From: an uncultured Campylobacter sp.
GTDB lineage: Bacteria > Campylobacterota > Campylobacteria > Campylobacterales > Campylobacteraceae
NCBI RefSeq assembly: GCF_937959485.1
Contig: NZ_CALGPY010000012.1
Coordinates: forward strand, 177,071-241,070
Direction: 5' to 3'
Length of the DNA: 64,000 nt
Shown here: in pieces, positions 25,346-34,245 of the stretch
Numbering within the stretch: position 1 is the stretch's first letter
How the letters are laid out: every line of letters starts with the position of its first letter
Notes under the pieces: model-generated
Seen by the model: the letters and a program-made list of their open reading frames with translations, nothing else
Database searches by the model: none
What the model was told of the DNA's origin: nothing
Made by a program: the position numbers and the translations under genes

Positions 25346-26899
25346 TTATTTGGCTATCTCTACCGCGCGAAGCTCGCGTATGACGTTAACCTTGATCTCA
25401 CCTGGGAATTGAACCTTGTCTTGGATATCAGAGGCGATCTCTTTAGCGACCAAAACCGCCTCGTCGTCGTTCATAAGCTTGGCGTTTGCGATGACGCGGA
25501 TCTCGCGACCTGCGTTGATCGCATAGGCTTGTTTGACGCCCGTTTTACTCATCGCGATCGCTTCGATATCACTAACGCGCTTTAGATAGCTCTCTAGCAC
25601 CTCTCGTCTAGCGCCCGGGCGCGCAGCACTTAGCGCGTCTGCGGCACAGACTGCGGCGCTTTCCACGCTGGTAGCCTCCTCGTGGCCGTGGTGGGCGTAG
25701 ATAGCGTTTATCACCACCGGATGCTCTTTGTAGCGGCGGCAAACCTCGGCGCCAAGATCTACGTGCGAACCCTCGTACTCGTGAGTTAGCGCCTTACCGA
25801 TATCGTGAAGCAGGCCCGCCCGCTTGGCTAGCTTTTGATCCCCGCCCGTTTCTGCGGCGATGATGCCTGCAAGATGCGCGACCTCAAGGCTGTGCGCAAG
25901 GGCGTTCTGTCCGTAGCTGGCGCGAAATTTAAGCTTGCCGATGAGTTTTAAAATTTCAGGGTGAATTTTGCTAAGGCCTAGATCCATTACGATATTTTCG
26001 CCCTCTTCGGCGATGCTAGCTTCAAATTCATCACTTACTTTTTTGTAGATGTCCTCGATGCGCGCAGGCTGAATTCTGCCGTCTTCGATAAGCGTTTCGA
26101 TGACGCGAACGGCGATAGCGCGACGGTAGAGATTGTGCGAGCTTACGATGATCGCATTCGGGGTATCGTCGATGATGACGTCCACGCCAAGAGTCATCTC
26201 AAGCGCCTTTATGTTGCGCCCCTCCTTACCGATGATGCGGCCTTTAAGCTCGTCATTTTTGATATTTACGACGTTGATAAGCCGCTCGGCGGCAAACTCG
26301 CCCGCAAAGCGCGACGTAGCCTGCGCCAAAATATAATTCGCCTTTTTTCGCGCCTCTTTTTTGGCTTCCTCTTCATACTTTCGTACTATGTGAGCGATGT
26401 CGGTGCGGCTTTGCTCCTCGACCTTTTTAAGCACCTGCGCGCGCGCTTCATCCTGCGTAAAGCCCGCCACGCGCTCCAAAACTTTAAGCGCTTCGGCTAG
26501 CTTCTCTTCATAGCTTTTCTTTAAATTTGAGCCCTCTTCGTAGAGGAATTTCGCCTCTTTTTTGGCGCTTTCGAGCTCTTTTTTGCTGTCTTTTAAAATT
26601 TCTTGCTCGGTTAGAAGCGCGCGCTCCTTTTTGCCGAGCTCGTCAAATTTAACGTTAAATTCCTTCTGTAGTTTGCTTGATTTGTCGTCGTATTTTTTCT
26701 TAGCTTCAAACTCCGCTTCCTGCACCGAAATTTTAGAATTTCGCAAGATGCCCTCGGCTTCAAATTCTATCGCTTTAGCTTTAGCTTTGGCTTGTTCTAC
26801 GAAGAAATCGTAATTGGCGTTATTGATCTTTCTAGCTACTAAGTATCCTATGCCAGCGCCCACCGCAAGAGCGCACAAGGCGATTAAAATCTCTATCAT
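25346..26899 (-). CDS. rny: Ribonuclease Y
   Basis: 517 residues, usual length. An N-terminal membrane anchor (IEILIALCALAVGAGIGYLVA), a long Lys/Glu-rich coiled coil (about 30-190), a KH domain with GRIIGKEGRNIKALE, then an HD domain with AKRAGLLHDIGKALTHE and HHGHEEATS. It is the membrane-bound endoribonuclease that initiates mRNA decay. Its 5' end overlaps the preceding gene by 68 bases in another frame. Confidence 0.95.
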   Translation of the reverse strand: MIEILIALCALAVGAGIGYLVARKINNANYDFFVEQAKAKAKAIEFEAEGILRNSKISVQEAEFEAKKKYDDKSSKLQKEFNVKFDELGKKERALLTEQEILKDSKKELESAKKEAKFLYEEGSNLKKSYEEKLAEALKVLERVAGFTQDEARAQVLKKVEEQSRTDIAHIVRKYEEEAKKEARKKANYILAQATSRFAGEFAAERLINVVNIKNDELKGRIIGKEGRNIKALEMTLGVDVIIDDTPNAIIVSSHNLYRRAIAVRVIETLIEDGRIQPARIEDIYKKVSDEFEASIAEEGENIVMDLGLSKIHPEILKLIGKLKFRASYGQNALAHSLEVAHLAGIIAAETGGDQKLAKRAGLLHDIGKALTHEYEGSHVDLGAEVCRRYKEHPVVINAIYAHHGHEEATSVESAAVCAADALSAARPGARREVLESYLKRVSDIEAIAMSKTGVKQAYAINAGREIRVIANAKLMNDDEAVLVAKEIASDIQDKVQFPGEIKVNVIRELRAVEIAK

Positions 26900-27449
26900 A
26901 CTTTCCTCTTTTTAGGTAATTTTGGCTCGGAGTTATGTAAAAATCGCCCTTTACGTCGTGATCAAGCGATAAAATTTCGCTGCAAAAGCAGTCTTTTATA
27001 CTCACGAACGCGATTGCGGGCTTAAGCTTCAGACCTGAAAAAAACATATCGTAAAATCCTTTCCCATGTCCTATTCTAGCCATTGCGCCATCCACTCCGA
27101 TAGCTGGAACCACGGCTAGATCGACCTTTTTAAAATACCCGTTTTGCGGAAGCGTCTGTCGCAGCCCAAAGCGCGAAATTTTAAAAGGCTGGCGCAATCT
27201 TACCATTTTTAAACTAATATCCACCATAAACGGAACGTAAAATTCGCAGCTTTTTGATAGCTTTTTTCTTAAAATCAAAACGTTCGGCTCGTAGTTCATC
27301 GGCAAAAATATCAAAATTTTACGCGCTTTTAAAAATTTTATCAGCCGCTCAAGCCGCCATAAAAGTGCGTAATGCTCGCATCTAGCCGCTCGCGCGGTGT
27401 GAGATTTTAAGCGAGATTTGCAAATTTTTCTGAATTCATTCTTTTGCAT
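26832..27449 (-). CDS. 5-formyltetrahydrofolate cyclo-ligase family protein
   Basis: 205 residues. KILIFLPMNYEPNV, VDLAVVPAIGVDGAMARIGHGKGFYD (the family's G-x-G-x-GFYD signature) and KGDFYITP identify the ygfA/fau family, which converts 5-formyl-THF to 5,10-methenyl-THF with ATP. The last 23 codons, an Arg-rich tail (RDFNRLVRSCGGRWHR), overlap the rny start. The family fold normally ends about where the overlap begins, so the tail may be extra. C. jejuni has the same neighbour next to rny. Confidence 0.85.
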   Translation of the reverse strand: MQKNEFRKICKSRLKSHTARAARCEHYALLWRLERLIKFLKARKILIFLPMNYEPNVLILRKKLSKSCEFYVPFMVDISLKMVRLRQPFKISRFGLRQTLPQNGYFKKVDLAVVPAIGVDGAMARIGHGKGFYDMFFSGLKLKPAIAFVSIKDCFCSEILSLDHDVKGDFYITPSQNYLKRGKYDRDFNRLVRSCGGRWHRILSS

Positions 27450-27498
27450 CGTTTGATCTTTCGAATAAAATATTAACGCTTATTTTAGCTAGTTTTTG

Positions 27499-27504
27499 TA
27501 TAAT
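27499..27504 (+). promoter_or_regulatory. -10 box for the thioredoxin lipoprotein / ftsY unit
   Basis: TATAAT preceded by a TTTTTG tract, 27 bases before the ATG at 27531. AAGG at 27521 is the ribosome binding site. Confidence 0.65.
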
Positions 27505-27530
27505 CTTGCGATTAAATTTTAAGGTTTATT

Positions 27531-28112
27531 ATGAAATTTCGTTTTTTTCTAGCGCTTTTTACGGCTTTTTTCTTTCTTGCAGGTTGCGGCAATGATGAGG
27601 ATAAAAAATCAAGCAATACCCCGACCGAGGCCAACACCACGCAGCCGCAGTCCGAAACCGAAGCCGTAATCCAAGTCGATTATACCGCTCCTTTTACACT
27701 TCAGCTTAATAACGGAAAAATTTTAAATATGCAAAAGACGAAGCAAGGCTTTCGTATCGATAATAACTCCACCGTGACGCTATTTGCATTTTTTACGCCG
27801 TGGTGCGACGCCTGCGCCGTGCAGGTAAGCGCGCTAAATGCCGCCAAACAAGCCTACTCCGGCAAGCTTGATATCATCGGCGTAATGATCGGTGACGCAA
27901 ATTTAGACGATGCAAAAACCTATGCAAGCGCGCACGAGGTAAATTACGCGATCGCTTACGGCGAAGGAACGGACTTTTTTACAAAGGCGCTAGGCGGCAT
28001 AAACGAAGTGCCGTATATGGCGATATACGACGAAAAGGGCAAGTTTAGCGCGCAGTATTTCGGGCTGATGCCGGAAGAAATTTTAATAACCGAATTGGAG
28101 AAAATTTTTTGA
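27531..28112 (+). CDS. Thioredoxin-fold lipoprotein (TlpA-like)
   Basis: 193 residues. Lipoprotein signal ending LAGC (Cys19), then a Ser/Thr/Gln/Glu linker and a thioredoxin domain with TLFAFFTPWCDACAVQVSAL (redox pair Cys92/Cys95) and the cis-Pro stretch NEVPYMAIYD. A periplasmic disulfide reductase, probably for cytochrome or envelope proteins. Two sites match the Campylobacter PglB sequon D/E-x-N-x-S/T: EANTT (N35, linker) and DNNST (N79). It overlaps ftsY by 4 bases. Confidence 0.85.
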   Translation: MKFRFFLALFTAFFFLAGCGNDEDKKSSNTPTEANTTQPQSETEAVIQVDYTAPFTLQLNNGKILNMQKTKQGFRIDNNSTVTLFAFFTPWCDACAVQVSALNAAKQAYSGKLDIIGVMIGDANLDDAKTYASAHEVNYAIAYGEGTDFFTKALGGINEVPYMAIYDEKGKFSAQYFGLMPEEILITELEKIF

Positions 28113-28975
28113 TGTTCGAATTTTTTAAAAAAGGGCTTAGCAAGACCATAGGCGCGATGCGAGGTGCAAAGGGCGAGGATAAAATTTCAAAAGAAATCCT
28201 AGAAGAGATGCTGCTTGAAGCCGACGTAGGCTACGAGCTTGTGGAGGAAATTTTAGAAAAACTGCCCGCAAAAAAGCTAGTCGCAAAAGATGATCTCAAG
28301 GGCGTTTTGAAGAACTATTTCGATTACGAGATCGCTAAAGCCGCAGATGAGAAGCCGTTCGTAGAGCTCATCATCGGCGTAAACGGCGCGGGCAAGACCA
28401 CGACGACCGCAAAGCTTGCAAATTTATATAAAAATAGCGGTCAGAGCGTGATTTTAGGCGCATGCGACACCTTTCGCGCGGGCGCAGTCGAGCAGCTGCG
28501 CAAATGGGCGCAAATTCTAAATCTACCGATCGTAGCGACCGCGCAGGGGCACGATCCCGCTGCTGTGGCGTTTGACACCGTTAGCTCAGCTAGTGCCAAA
28601 AACATCGATCGCGTCCTGATCGACACCGCCGGACGCCTGCAAAATCAGAAAAATTTAGCCGCGGAGTTAGAGAAGATCGTGCGCATCTGCGACCGCGCAA
28701 AAAGCGGCGCACCGCACCGAAAGATCATCGTTCTAGACGCCACTCAGGGCAATCACAGCGTCGCGCAAGCCAGAGCGTTCAACGAGATCGTAAGGCTCGA
28801 CGGCATCATCATCACGAAGCTCGACGGCACGCCCAAAGGCGGCGCACTTTTCGCCATAGCGCGCGAGCTGCGGCTGCCGATACTTTTCGTCGGCGTGGGC
28901 GAGCGGATGGAGGATTTGGCGGAATTTAACTCGGATGAGTTCGTAGAAACGCTTGTGGAGGGAATTTACGCCTAG
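28109..28975 (+). CDS. ftsY: Signal recognition particle receptor FtsY
   Basis: 288 residues: a compact form with the N domain and G domain but no long acidic A domain. IGVNGAGKTTTTAKLANLY is G1, GACDTFRAGAVEQL and LIDTAGRLQNQKNL follow, and IITKLDGTPKGGALF is the guanine-binding end. Docks SRP-ribosome complexes at the membrane. It overlaps the thioredoxin lipoprotein gene and is read from the same promoter. Confidence 0.95.
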   Translation: MMFEFFKKGLSKTIGAMRGAKGEDKISKEILEEMLLEADVGYELVEEILEKLPAKKLVAKDDLKGVLKNYFDYEIAKAADEKPFVELIIGVNGAGKTTTTAKLANLYKNSGQSVILGACDTFRAGAVEQLRKWAQILNLPIVATAQGHDPAAVAFDTVSSASAKNIDRVLIDTAGRLQNQKNLAAELEKIVRICDRAKSGAPHRKIIVLDATQGNHSVAQARAFNEIVRLDGIIITKLDGTPKGGALFAIARELRLPILFVGVGERMEDLAEFNSDEFVETLVEGIYA

Positions 28976-29082
28976 GCTCTGCGTAAATTTACATATTCTC
29001 GCCGAACAAGTTCAAATTTTACGCGCCGAAATGCTCGGCAAATTTTGCCGCTCGATTATCTTAGAATTTTACGATTTTCGTT

Positions 29083-29175
29083 TTATAATTTTACAAAATT
29101 CTCGCTCACGCACCGCATAAAAAACGCGCTCACCCGCGTCCGCTCGCACCAAAATACGTAAAATCCCTCCGCCAT
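29083..29175 (-). pseudogene. Displaced 3'-end copy of the DUF1963-like gene
   Basis: A 30-codon frame (ATG 29175, stop 29083) reads YVFWCERTRVSAFFMRC. The intact gene at 29669 ends YVFWCERTRVSGFFMQC. At DNA level the 40 bases around the shared Arg/Thr codons differ at about one position. The copy lies just beyond the 150-residue gene at 29192, so that small gene is bracketed by two copies of the same 3' end. Best read as a duplicated tail left by insertion or recombination. Confidence 0.7.
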
Positions 29176-29191
29176 CAACAAAGCAGCGCGC

Positions 29192-29644
29192 TTATAAGAA
29201 TTCCTCAATGATTTCAAGCTGTTTAAATTTCACGGTTATCCTCTGTCCGCTCGCAAAGATAAAATCATACTCGCAAACGCCTTCCCGCTTTAGCGAAAAT
29301 TGATGAACTATCAGATCGTTGTTTTTAAAGCTCTTATCGTCCGTTTTGAAGCGGACGGCTAGGACGTTTTTGAAAACAAATTTAAAATTTCTATCATGGT
29401 AGGGCGATAAAAATTTCATCGTCAGTCTATCTTCGTTTTTTAAAATGCCAAATTTAAATTCAGTCAAAACGGCGTCGTGAAGGGTCTCTTTTGTATTAAA
29501 CAGATACCTTTTCGGATCCGAGACGAACTGCCTGATAGGCTTTGCTATTTCGTTTTCATTCTTGCGAAGCGACTTAAAATAATCGTCAAAATACCAAACA
29601 TTGCCCCTTCTTTTTATTTTCGCCGTGATCATCCGTCCGTCCAT
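29192..29644 (-). CDS. Hypothetical protein between duplicated DUF1963 ends
   Basis: 150 residues, basic, beta-rich (FKFVFKNVLAVRFK, CEYDFIFASGQRITVKFK), no signal peptide or helix. ATG at 29644, 24 bases after the DUF1963-like stop, with only a weak ribosome binding site. More AT-rich than its neighbours. Bracketed by direct repeats (about 29106-29175 and 29669-29742), so probably acquired or shuffled as a module. No family recognised; small adaptor or immunity roles are possible but unproven. Confidence 0.6.
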   Translation of the reverse strand: MDGRMITAKIKRRGNVWYFDDYFKSLRKNENEIAKPIRQFVSDPKRYLFNTKETLHDAVLTEFKFGILKNEDRLTMKFLSPYHDRNFKFVFKNVLAVRFKTDDKSFKNNDLIVHQFSLKREGVCEYDFIFASGQRITVKFKQLEIIEEFL

Positions 29645-29668
29645 TTGCGCGTTTTTCTTAAATTTTAC

Positions 29669-29742
29669 TCACGTACACTGCATAAAAAACCCGCTCACCC
29701 GCGTCCGCTCGCACCAAAACACATATAAAATCCCGCCGCTGC
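29669..29742. repeat. Direct repeat, right copy (left copy about 29106-29175)
   Basis: The core from GCATAAAAAAC to GCACCAAAA is shared with one mismatch in about 40 bases, with weaker matching for some 15 bases on each side. The two copies lie 563 bases apart in the same orientation and bracket the gene at 29192-29644. Confidence 0.75.
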
Positions 29743-31156
29743 CGAACATCACCTCGCCTCCTTGCTCGCAGCTTGGAAGCTCGCTGTCAAGCTGCATCAA
29801 AAACTCCATCTTTTCGCCGCATATCGGACAGCGCGGCACCAAAGCGCCCTGTATCCACGAAGGCTCGCCGCCGATGCGCGCGAGGTTTTGCCTGCTATTT
29901 GACATCCCCCAGTCCTGAGCCGCCCAGCGCGCCGGCGTGGGCGCAAGTACTACTTCGCACTCTTTTATCGGTTCGTCAAAGGCGTATTCGACCTGCGTCC
30001 TTTCGCCGATACGTCGTGGCATACCCTGCGCGTCGTGCTCGTAAAAGACTATCTCGCCTTCGTTTATCTCTCTGACGTGCGCGGCGAGGATTAGGCGCGG
30101 CAGCGATCGCACGGGCAAGTCACAAGGTAGCGGATCAAGCGTGATGAGATGAAATAGCGGATTTTGCGCATCGCCGTTCGCCTCATCCAAAACCCCGCCT
30201 AGCTTATATCCCGCCTCGCCGCCCTCAAACCGCCAGGTCGGATGGTGCTTCGCCAGATGCGGCGCGTAGGGTGCGCCGAAGTAGCCGCGCGGAAAGATTA
30301 TGTGATACACGCACTGACCGCAGTATCTTTTGAGCATAAATTTCTCGCCGCCAAAGTTTATTTCATCGTTCGGTGCTTTTTGTGATTTATCGGCGCAAGG
30401 CTCGTCTGCGTCAAATTTAACCCGCTCAAAGGTAAATCCGACAGCCTCCAGCCAATAGCCAATATATTCAAGCAGGTCGCACGGACGGTCGAAGAAGTCC
30501 TCTGCAAGCGCGGACTCGCAGGCAAATTTCACGTTTCGCGGCTCGCGGGTCTGAAGCAGGCAGCTAAAAATTTTTTGCCGCTCATCCCTGCTCGTCTGCG
30601 GATCCGCAAGCCTCTCGCGCCAGATTTGTGAGCTCTCGTAACTAAGCCCGCGCCACGGGTACTCCGCGTAATACGCGCTCTCATTCGGCTGCAATTTAAA
30701 AAGCTCACCCAGATACTGGTGCAAAAACGGCGCGAACTCGAGACTTGCCATGATGATGACCTCTTCGGCGTTTTTCCAGCGCGAGCTCTTTTCATCTCTG
30801 CCGCGTTGCCGTGCATTTTTGCTTGCGCTTTCGTCAGCCCGCGCCGAGCGCGCATTCTCTCCCATCTGTGCCGCGCTTTCGTCCTGTTGGGTTTTGCGCT
30901 CCTCTGCTGCCTCCTCGCGCAAAATTTCAACCGCCGTGGCGATCAGAGCTTTAAAATCCTCCTTGCCTACATAGCCCAGAGCGTCCTTTAGCAGCGTGCG
31001 GCCGTCCATCCGCCCGCGCAGCAGGCTGTCCGCTAGCGTAAAATACGCCGCCGCATCACCTTGTAGCCGCCAAAACCGCTCGTATAAATCAGGCATACTA
31101 AAGCCGTCGCGTTCGAAATCTCGCGCCAGATTTAGCGCCTCGTCTCGTTTATCCAT
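29669..31156 (-). CDS. DUF1963 (YwqG)-like C-terminal domain protein
   Basis: 495 residues. The C-terminal third has the YwqG pattern: RIGGEPSWIQGALVPRCPICGEKMEFLMQLDSELP and a GSGGILYVFWC end, with two CxxC-like pairs (CPIC and the earlier YCGQC). The N-terminal two thirds are helical and Trp-rich, with a short low-complexity insert (about residues 84-125, Glu/Ala/Ser/Arg). DUF1963 proteins often lie near polymorphic-toxin immunity genes, but their function is unknown. Its last 70 bases recur at 29106-29175. Confidence 0.7.
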   Translation of the reverse strand: MDKRDEALNLARDFERDGFSMPDLYERFWRLQGDAAAYFTLADSLLRGRMDGRTLLKDALGYVGKEDFKALIATAVEILREEAAEERKTQQDESAAQMGENARSARADESASKNARQRGRDEKSSRWKNAEEVIIMASLEFAPFLHQYLGELFKLQPNESAYYAEYPWRGLSYESSQIWRERLADPQTSRDERQKIFSCLLQTREPRNVKFACESALAEDFFDRPCDLLEYIGYWLEAVGFTFERVKFDADEPCADKSQKAPNDEINFGGEKFMLKRYCGQCVYHIIFPRGYFGAPYAPHLAKHHPTWRFEGGEAGYKLGGVLDEANGDAQNPLFHLITLDPLPCDLPVRSLPRLILAAHVREINEGEIVFYEHDAQGMPRRIGERTQVEYAFDEPIKECEVVLAPTPARWAAQDWGMSNSRQNLARIGGEPSWIQGALVPRCPICGEKMEFLMQLDSELPSCEQGGEVMFGSGGILYVFWCERTRVSGFFMQCT

Positions 31157-31298
31157 CTTATTTCCTTTTGCGATTTTATTTTGATAATTTTAGCGTAAAT
31201 TTAGGTTAAAATTTTGAAGGCGACTTATTTTATATGTCAAAATTCCAGTAAAAAATATGTGAGATTAAATTCGGCGACGAATTAAAATTTAAAAGTGT

Positions 31299-31320
31299 GC
31301 CGAGCCCCGTAGAGCCCGGC
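31299..31320 (-). terminator. GC-rich hairpin after brnQ
   Basis: GCCGAGC and GCCCGGC pair with one mismatch around an 8-base loop, 25 bases after the brnQ stop. On the minus strand it is followed by ACACTTTTAAATTTT, acceptable for an intrinsic terminator. Confidence 0.55.
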
Positions 31321-31344
31321 TAAATTTTAAAATAGCTCTTAAAG

Positions 31345-32676
31345 TTAAAAGCTATCGTCTCTTTTTTCAAATATCAGATGCAGCACGTAGGTCACGGCAA
31401 AGGTCAAGGTGCTAGGCACGATCCAGCCGAGCATCGAGTCGTAAAACGGCATCATCTTCACAAACGACGTCACAAGCGGCACCGAAATCCCCAAAATATC
31501 AAGTCCGTTTATGACGCCCTCGACGACGCAAACATAGACGCAGGCGCGGTAAATCAACTTGCTCGAATCGATCCATGGATTAATCAGCGAGAGGATTATC
31601 AGCATGATCGAGATCGGATAGATGGCGACGAGCACGGGGATGGAGCCCTTGATGATGGTCGTAAGACCGAAATTTGCAACTCCAAAGCCGATCACGCACC
31701 AAGCGATCGCCCAGGTTTTATATTTGATCTTGCCTTTCGTAAGCTCCTCGAAGTATTCGCTAGCCGAGCTTATAAGACCCAGCGTCGTGGTGATGCAGGC
31801 TAGGAAAAACGCACTGCCTAGGATCACGACGCCAATTCTTCCGAAATAATGATCGCTTACTCGCGACAGAAGCTCCGCTCCGTTGATATTCGGCGTATCT
31901 TTGAAAAGCTCCGCGGAGGTCGCGCCCAGATAGCCCAGCATAAAATATATCGTCATCAGTATGACGCCCGACATCATTCCTGCTTTTATCGTGGAGGTTA
32001 CAAGGTGCTTCTCGTCGCTTACGCCGGTTGCTTTAATAGCGTTAATTACGATGATTCCGAATGCCAGCGACGCAAGCGCGTCCATCGTCTGATAGCCCTC
32101 TACGAAGCCCTTTGCTGCGGCATGATCAACATACTCTCCGCTAGGAGCTACGAAACTTCCGATAGGAAACAAAAATCCCGCGCCGAAAAGTAGCAAAATA
32201 AGCGCCAAAAGTATCGGCGTGAGGTATTTTCCGAGCAGATCGACAAGCTTTGAGGGGTTCATGCAGATGTAATAGTTCAGCGCAAAATACGCCGCAGAAT
32301 AAACAAATAGCCAAATTTGAAGGCTATCTTGCCCGATAAAAGGCTTAATAGCGATGTCAAAAGGCATGTTTGCCGCGCGCGGTATCGCAAAAAGCGGTCC
32401 TATCGTAAGATACAAAAGCGCGGTAAAAACGATCGCAAACACCGGATCTATGCGGCGCACTAGGCTCTGAAGCCCCTTTGCGCGTGCGATACCCGCAACG
32501 CCGAGCACCGGCAGAAGCACCGCCGTAGCGCAAAAAAACATTATCGCAATATAAAAATTCTGTCCGGAATCCTTGCCTAAGCCCGGCGGAAAAATAAAAT
32601 TTCCCGCACCGAAAAACATCGCAAACAGCGTAAGCGATATCGTTAAAAACTGGCTTCTACTAAGCTTGCCCTTCAT
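31345..32676 (-). CDS. brnQ: Branched-chain amino acid : cation symporter BrnQ
   Basis: 443 residues, about 12 membrane helices. LFAMFFGAGNFIFPPGLGKDSGQ at the N-terminus, VLGVAGIARAKG, and AIPRAANMPFDIAIKPF are typical of the LIVCS family. It imports Leu, Ile and Val at the inner membrane. Monocistronic: TATAAT at 32709-32714 on the minus strand and a hairpin after the stop. Confidence 0.92.
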   Translation of the reverse strand: MKGKLSRSQFLTISLTLFAMFFGAGNFIFPPGLGKDSGQNFYIAIMFFCATAVLLPVLGVAGIARAKGLQSLVRRIDPVFAIVFTALLYLTIGPLFAIPRAANMPFDIAIKPFIGQDSLQIWLFVYSAAYFALNYYICMNPSKLVDLLGKYLTPILLALILLLFGAGFLFPIGSFVAPSGEYVDHAAAKGFVEGYQTMDALASLAFGIIVINAIKATGVSDEKHLVTSTIKAGMMSGVILMTIYFMLGYLGATSAELFKDTPNINGAELLSRVSDHYFGRIGVVILGSAFFLACITTTLGLISSASEYFEELTKGKIKYKTWAIAWCVIGFGVANFGLTTIIKGSIPVLVAIYPISIMLIILSLINPWIDSSKLIYRACVYVCVVEGVINGLDILGISVPLVTSFVKMMPFYDSMLGWIVPSTLTFAVTYVLHLIFEKRDDSF

Positions 32677-32708
32677 CTTAAACCTTCTTTAAATAAAGTG
32701 AAATTTGT

Positions 32709-32714
32709 ATTATA
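32709..32714 (-). promoter_or_regulatory. -10 box for brnQ
   Basis: TATAAT on the minus strand 33 bases before the brnQ ATG; GAAGG lies close to the start codon. Confidence 0.55.
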
Positions 32715-32832
32715 GTTATAAATGTTTAAAACATATTTAAATTTAGCTCAAATTTAGCCGCAAGTCCTCCGTCTCATGATTTTTGATCTCGCAAGCATCG
32801 CACGAGGAGGCTAAAATTTTAAAAATTTTAAG

Positions 32833-32838
32833 TATAAT
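32833..32838 (+). promoter_or_regulatory. -10 box for radA
   Basis: TATAAT following AAAATTTTAAG, 49 bases before the radA ATG; GAGGGATAAAG precedes the start codon. Confidence 0.6.
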
Positions 32839-32886
32839 TTCGCGAAATTCAAGGCTAAATTTAGACAAAATGAACGAGGGATAAAG

Positions 32887-34236
32887 ATGGCGAAGATTAA
32901 AACTACGATTTTTGAGTGCCAACACTGCGGCAATCAGCAAAGCAGATGGCTCGGCAGATGCCCAGACTGCGGCGCATTTGATAGCTTCGTCGAGCTCAAG
33001 CCCGCTCAGATCAAAGCGCTAAAAGAGATCGAGGGCGAGCTTGCCCGCGCCTCGTCCGCAAGTGCCAAAGCGATCAGCGAAATACAGATCGAGCAAATTT
33101 CGCGCATCGACACCAAAGATAGCGAGCTAAATTTAGTCCTCGGAGGCGGCGTCGTGGAGGGCTCGCTCGTGCTAATCGGCGGCAGCCCAGGCATCGGAAA
33201 ATCCACGCTACTGCTTAAGATCGCGGCAAATTTAGCAAGCGGCGGCCGCGCCGTGCTTTACGTAAGCGGCGAAGAGAGCGCCAGCCAGATCAAAATGCGT
33301 GCGCAGCGGCTGGGCGCGATAAGCGAGCAGCTGTTTTTGCTCACCGAGATAGATCTAAGCGCCGTGCTTGAAGAGGTGGAGCGCAGGGATTATAAGTTTA
33401 TCGTCATCGACAGCATCCAGACGCTTTTTAGCGACAAAGCCTCCTCTGCGCCTGGCTCAATCACGCAGGTGCGCGAGATCACATTTGAGCTGATGCGACT
33501 TGCCAAAGCGCGCGGGATTTCGATCTTCATCATCGGCCACATCACCAAGGAGGGTTCGATCGCAGGCCCGCGCATATTAGAGCATATGGTGGACGTGGTG
33601 CTGTATTTCGAGGGCGATGCAAGCAAGCAGCTTAGAATTTTGCGCGGTTTTAAAAACCGCTTCGGGGCTACGAGCGAGGTGGGGATTTTCGAGATGGGGC
33701 CGCACGGGCTCGTAAGCGCAAAGGACGTCGCGAGTAAATTTTTCACGCGCGGCAAGGCGGTAAGCGGCTCAGCGATCACGATCACGATGGAGGGCACGCG
33801 CGCGCTCGTCGTGGAGATCCAAGCGCTCGTGTGCGAGAGCGGCTACCCGAAGCGCAGCGCCACGGGCTTTGATAAAAATCGCCTCGATATGCTTCTGGCG
33901 CTACTTGATCGCAAGCTTGAGATCGGGCTTGGCGGATACGATGTCTTCGTAAACGTAAGCGGCGGCGTAAAAATCACCGAAACGGCGTGCGATCTCGCCG
34001 TCGTCGCGGCGATCGTAAGTAGCTTCAAAAACCGTCCGATCAGTAAAGAGAGCGTCTTCATCGGCGAGGTGAGCCTAAACGGCGAGATCAGAGAGATCTT
34101 CAACCTTGATGCGCGCCTGAAAGAAGCCGCGATGCAGAAATTTAAAAACGCGATTGTCCCGATGAAGCCACAAAACGCGCAGGGGCTTAAAATTTTTCAC
34201 GCCACGGAGATCACGCAAATTTTAGATTGGATGTAA
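32887..34236 (+). CDS. radA: DNA repair protein RadA
   Basis: 449 residues. N-terminal zinc finger (CQHCG ... CPDCG), RecA-like core with Walker A LIGGSPGIGKSTLLLK, the RadA-specific KNRFGATSEVG motif, and a C-terminal Lon-like domain. It helps branch migration in recombination. The stop is followed after 9 bases by an AT-rich membrane protein gene on the same strand. Confidence 0.95.
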   Translation: MAKIKTTIFECQHCGNQQSRWLGRCPDCGAFDSFVELKPAQIKALKEIEGELARASSASAKAISEIQIEQISRIDTKDSELNLVLGGGVVEGSLVLIGGSPGIGKSTLLLKIAANLASGGRAVLYVSGEESASQIKMRAQRLGAISEQLFLLTEIDLSAVLEEVERRDYKFIVIDSIQTLFSDKASSAPGSITQVREITFELMRLAKARGISIFIIGHITKEGSIAGPRILEHMVDVVLYFEGDASKQLRILRGFKNRFGATSEVGIFEMGPHGLVSAKDVASKFFTRGKAVSGSAITITMEGTRALVVEIQALVCESGYPKRSATGFDKNRLDMLLALLDRKLEIGLGGYDVFVNVSGGVKITETACDLAVVAAIVSSFKNRPISKESVFIGEVSLNGEIREIFNLDARLKEAAMQKFKNAIVPMKPQNAQGLKIFHATEITQILDWM

Positions 34237-34245
34237 AGGAAGAAT

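Noticed and set aside
29106..29742. Transposon or attachment site formed by the direct repeats
   Set aside because: The repeats coincide with the coding 3' end of one gene, no transposase or integrase lies between them, and no inverted ends were seen.
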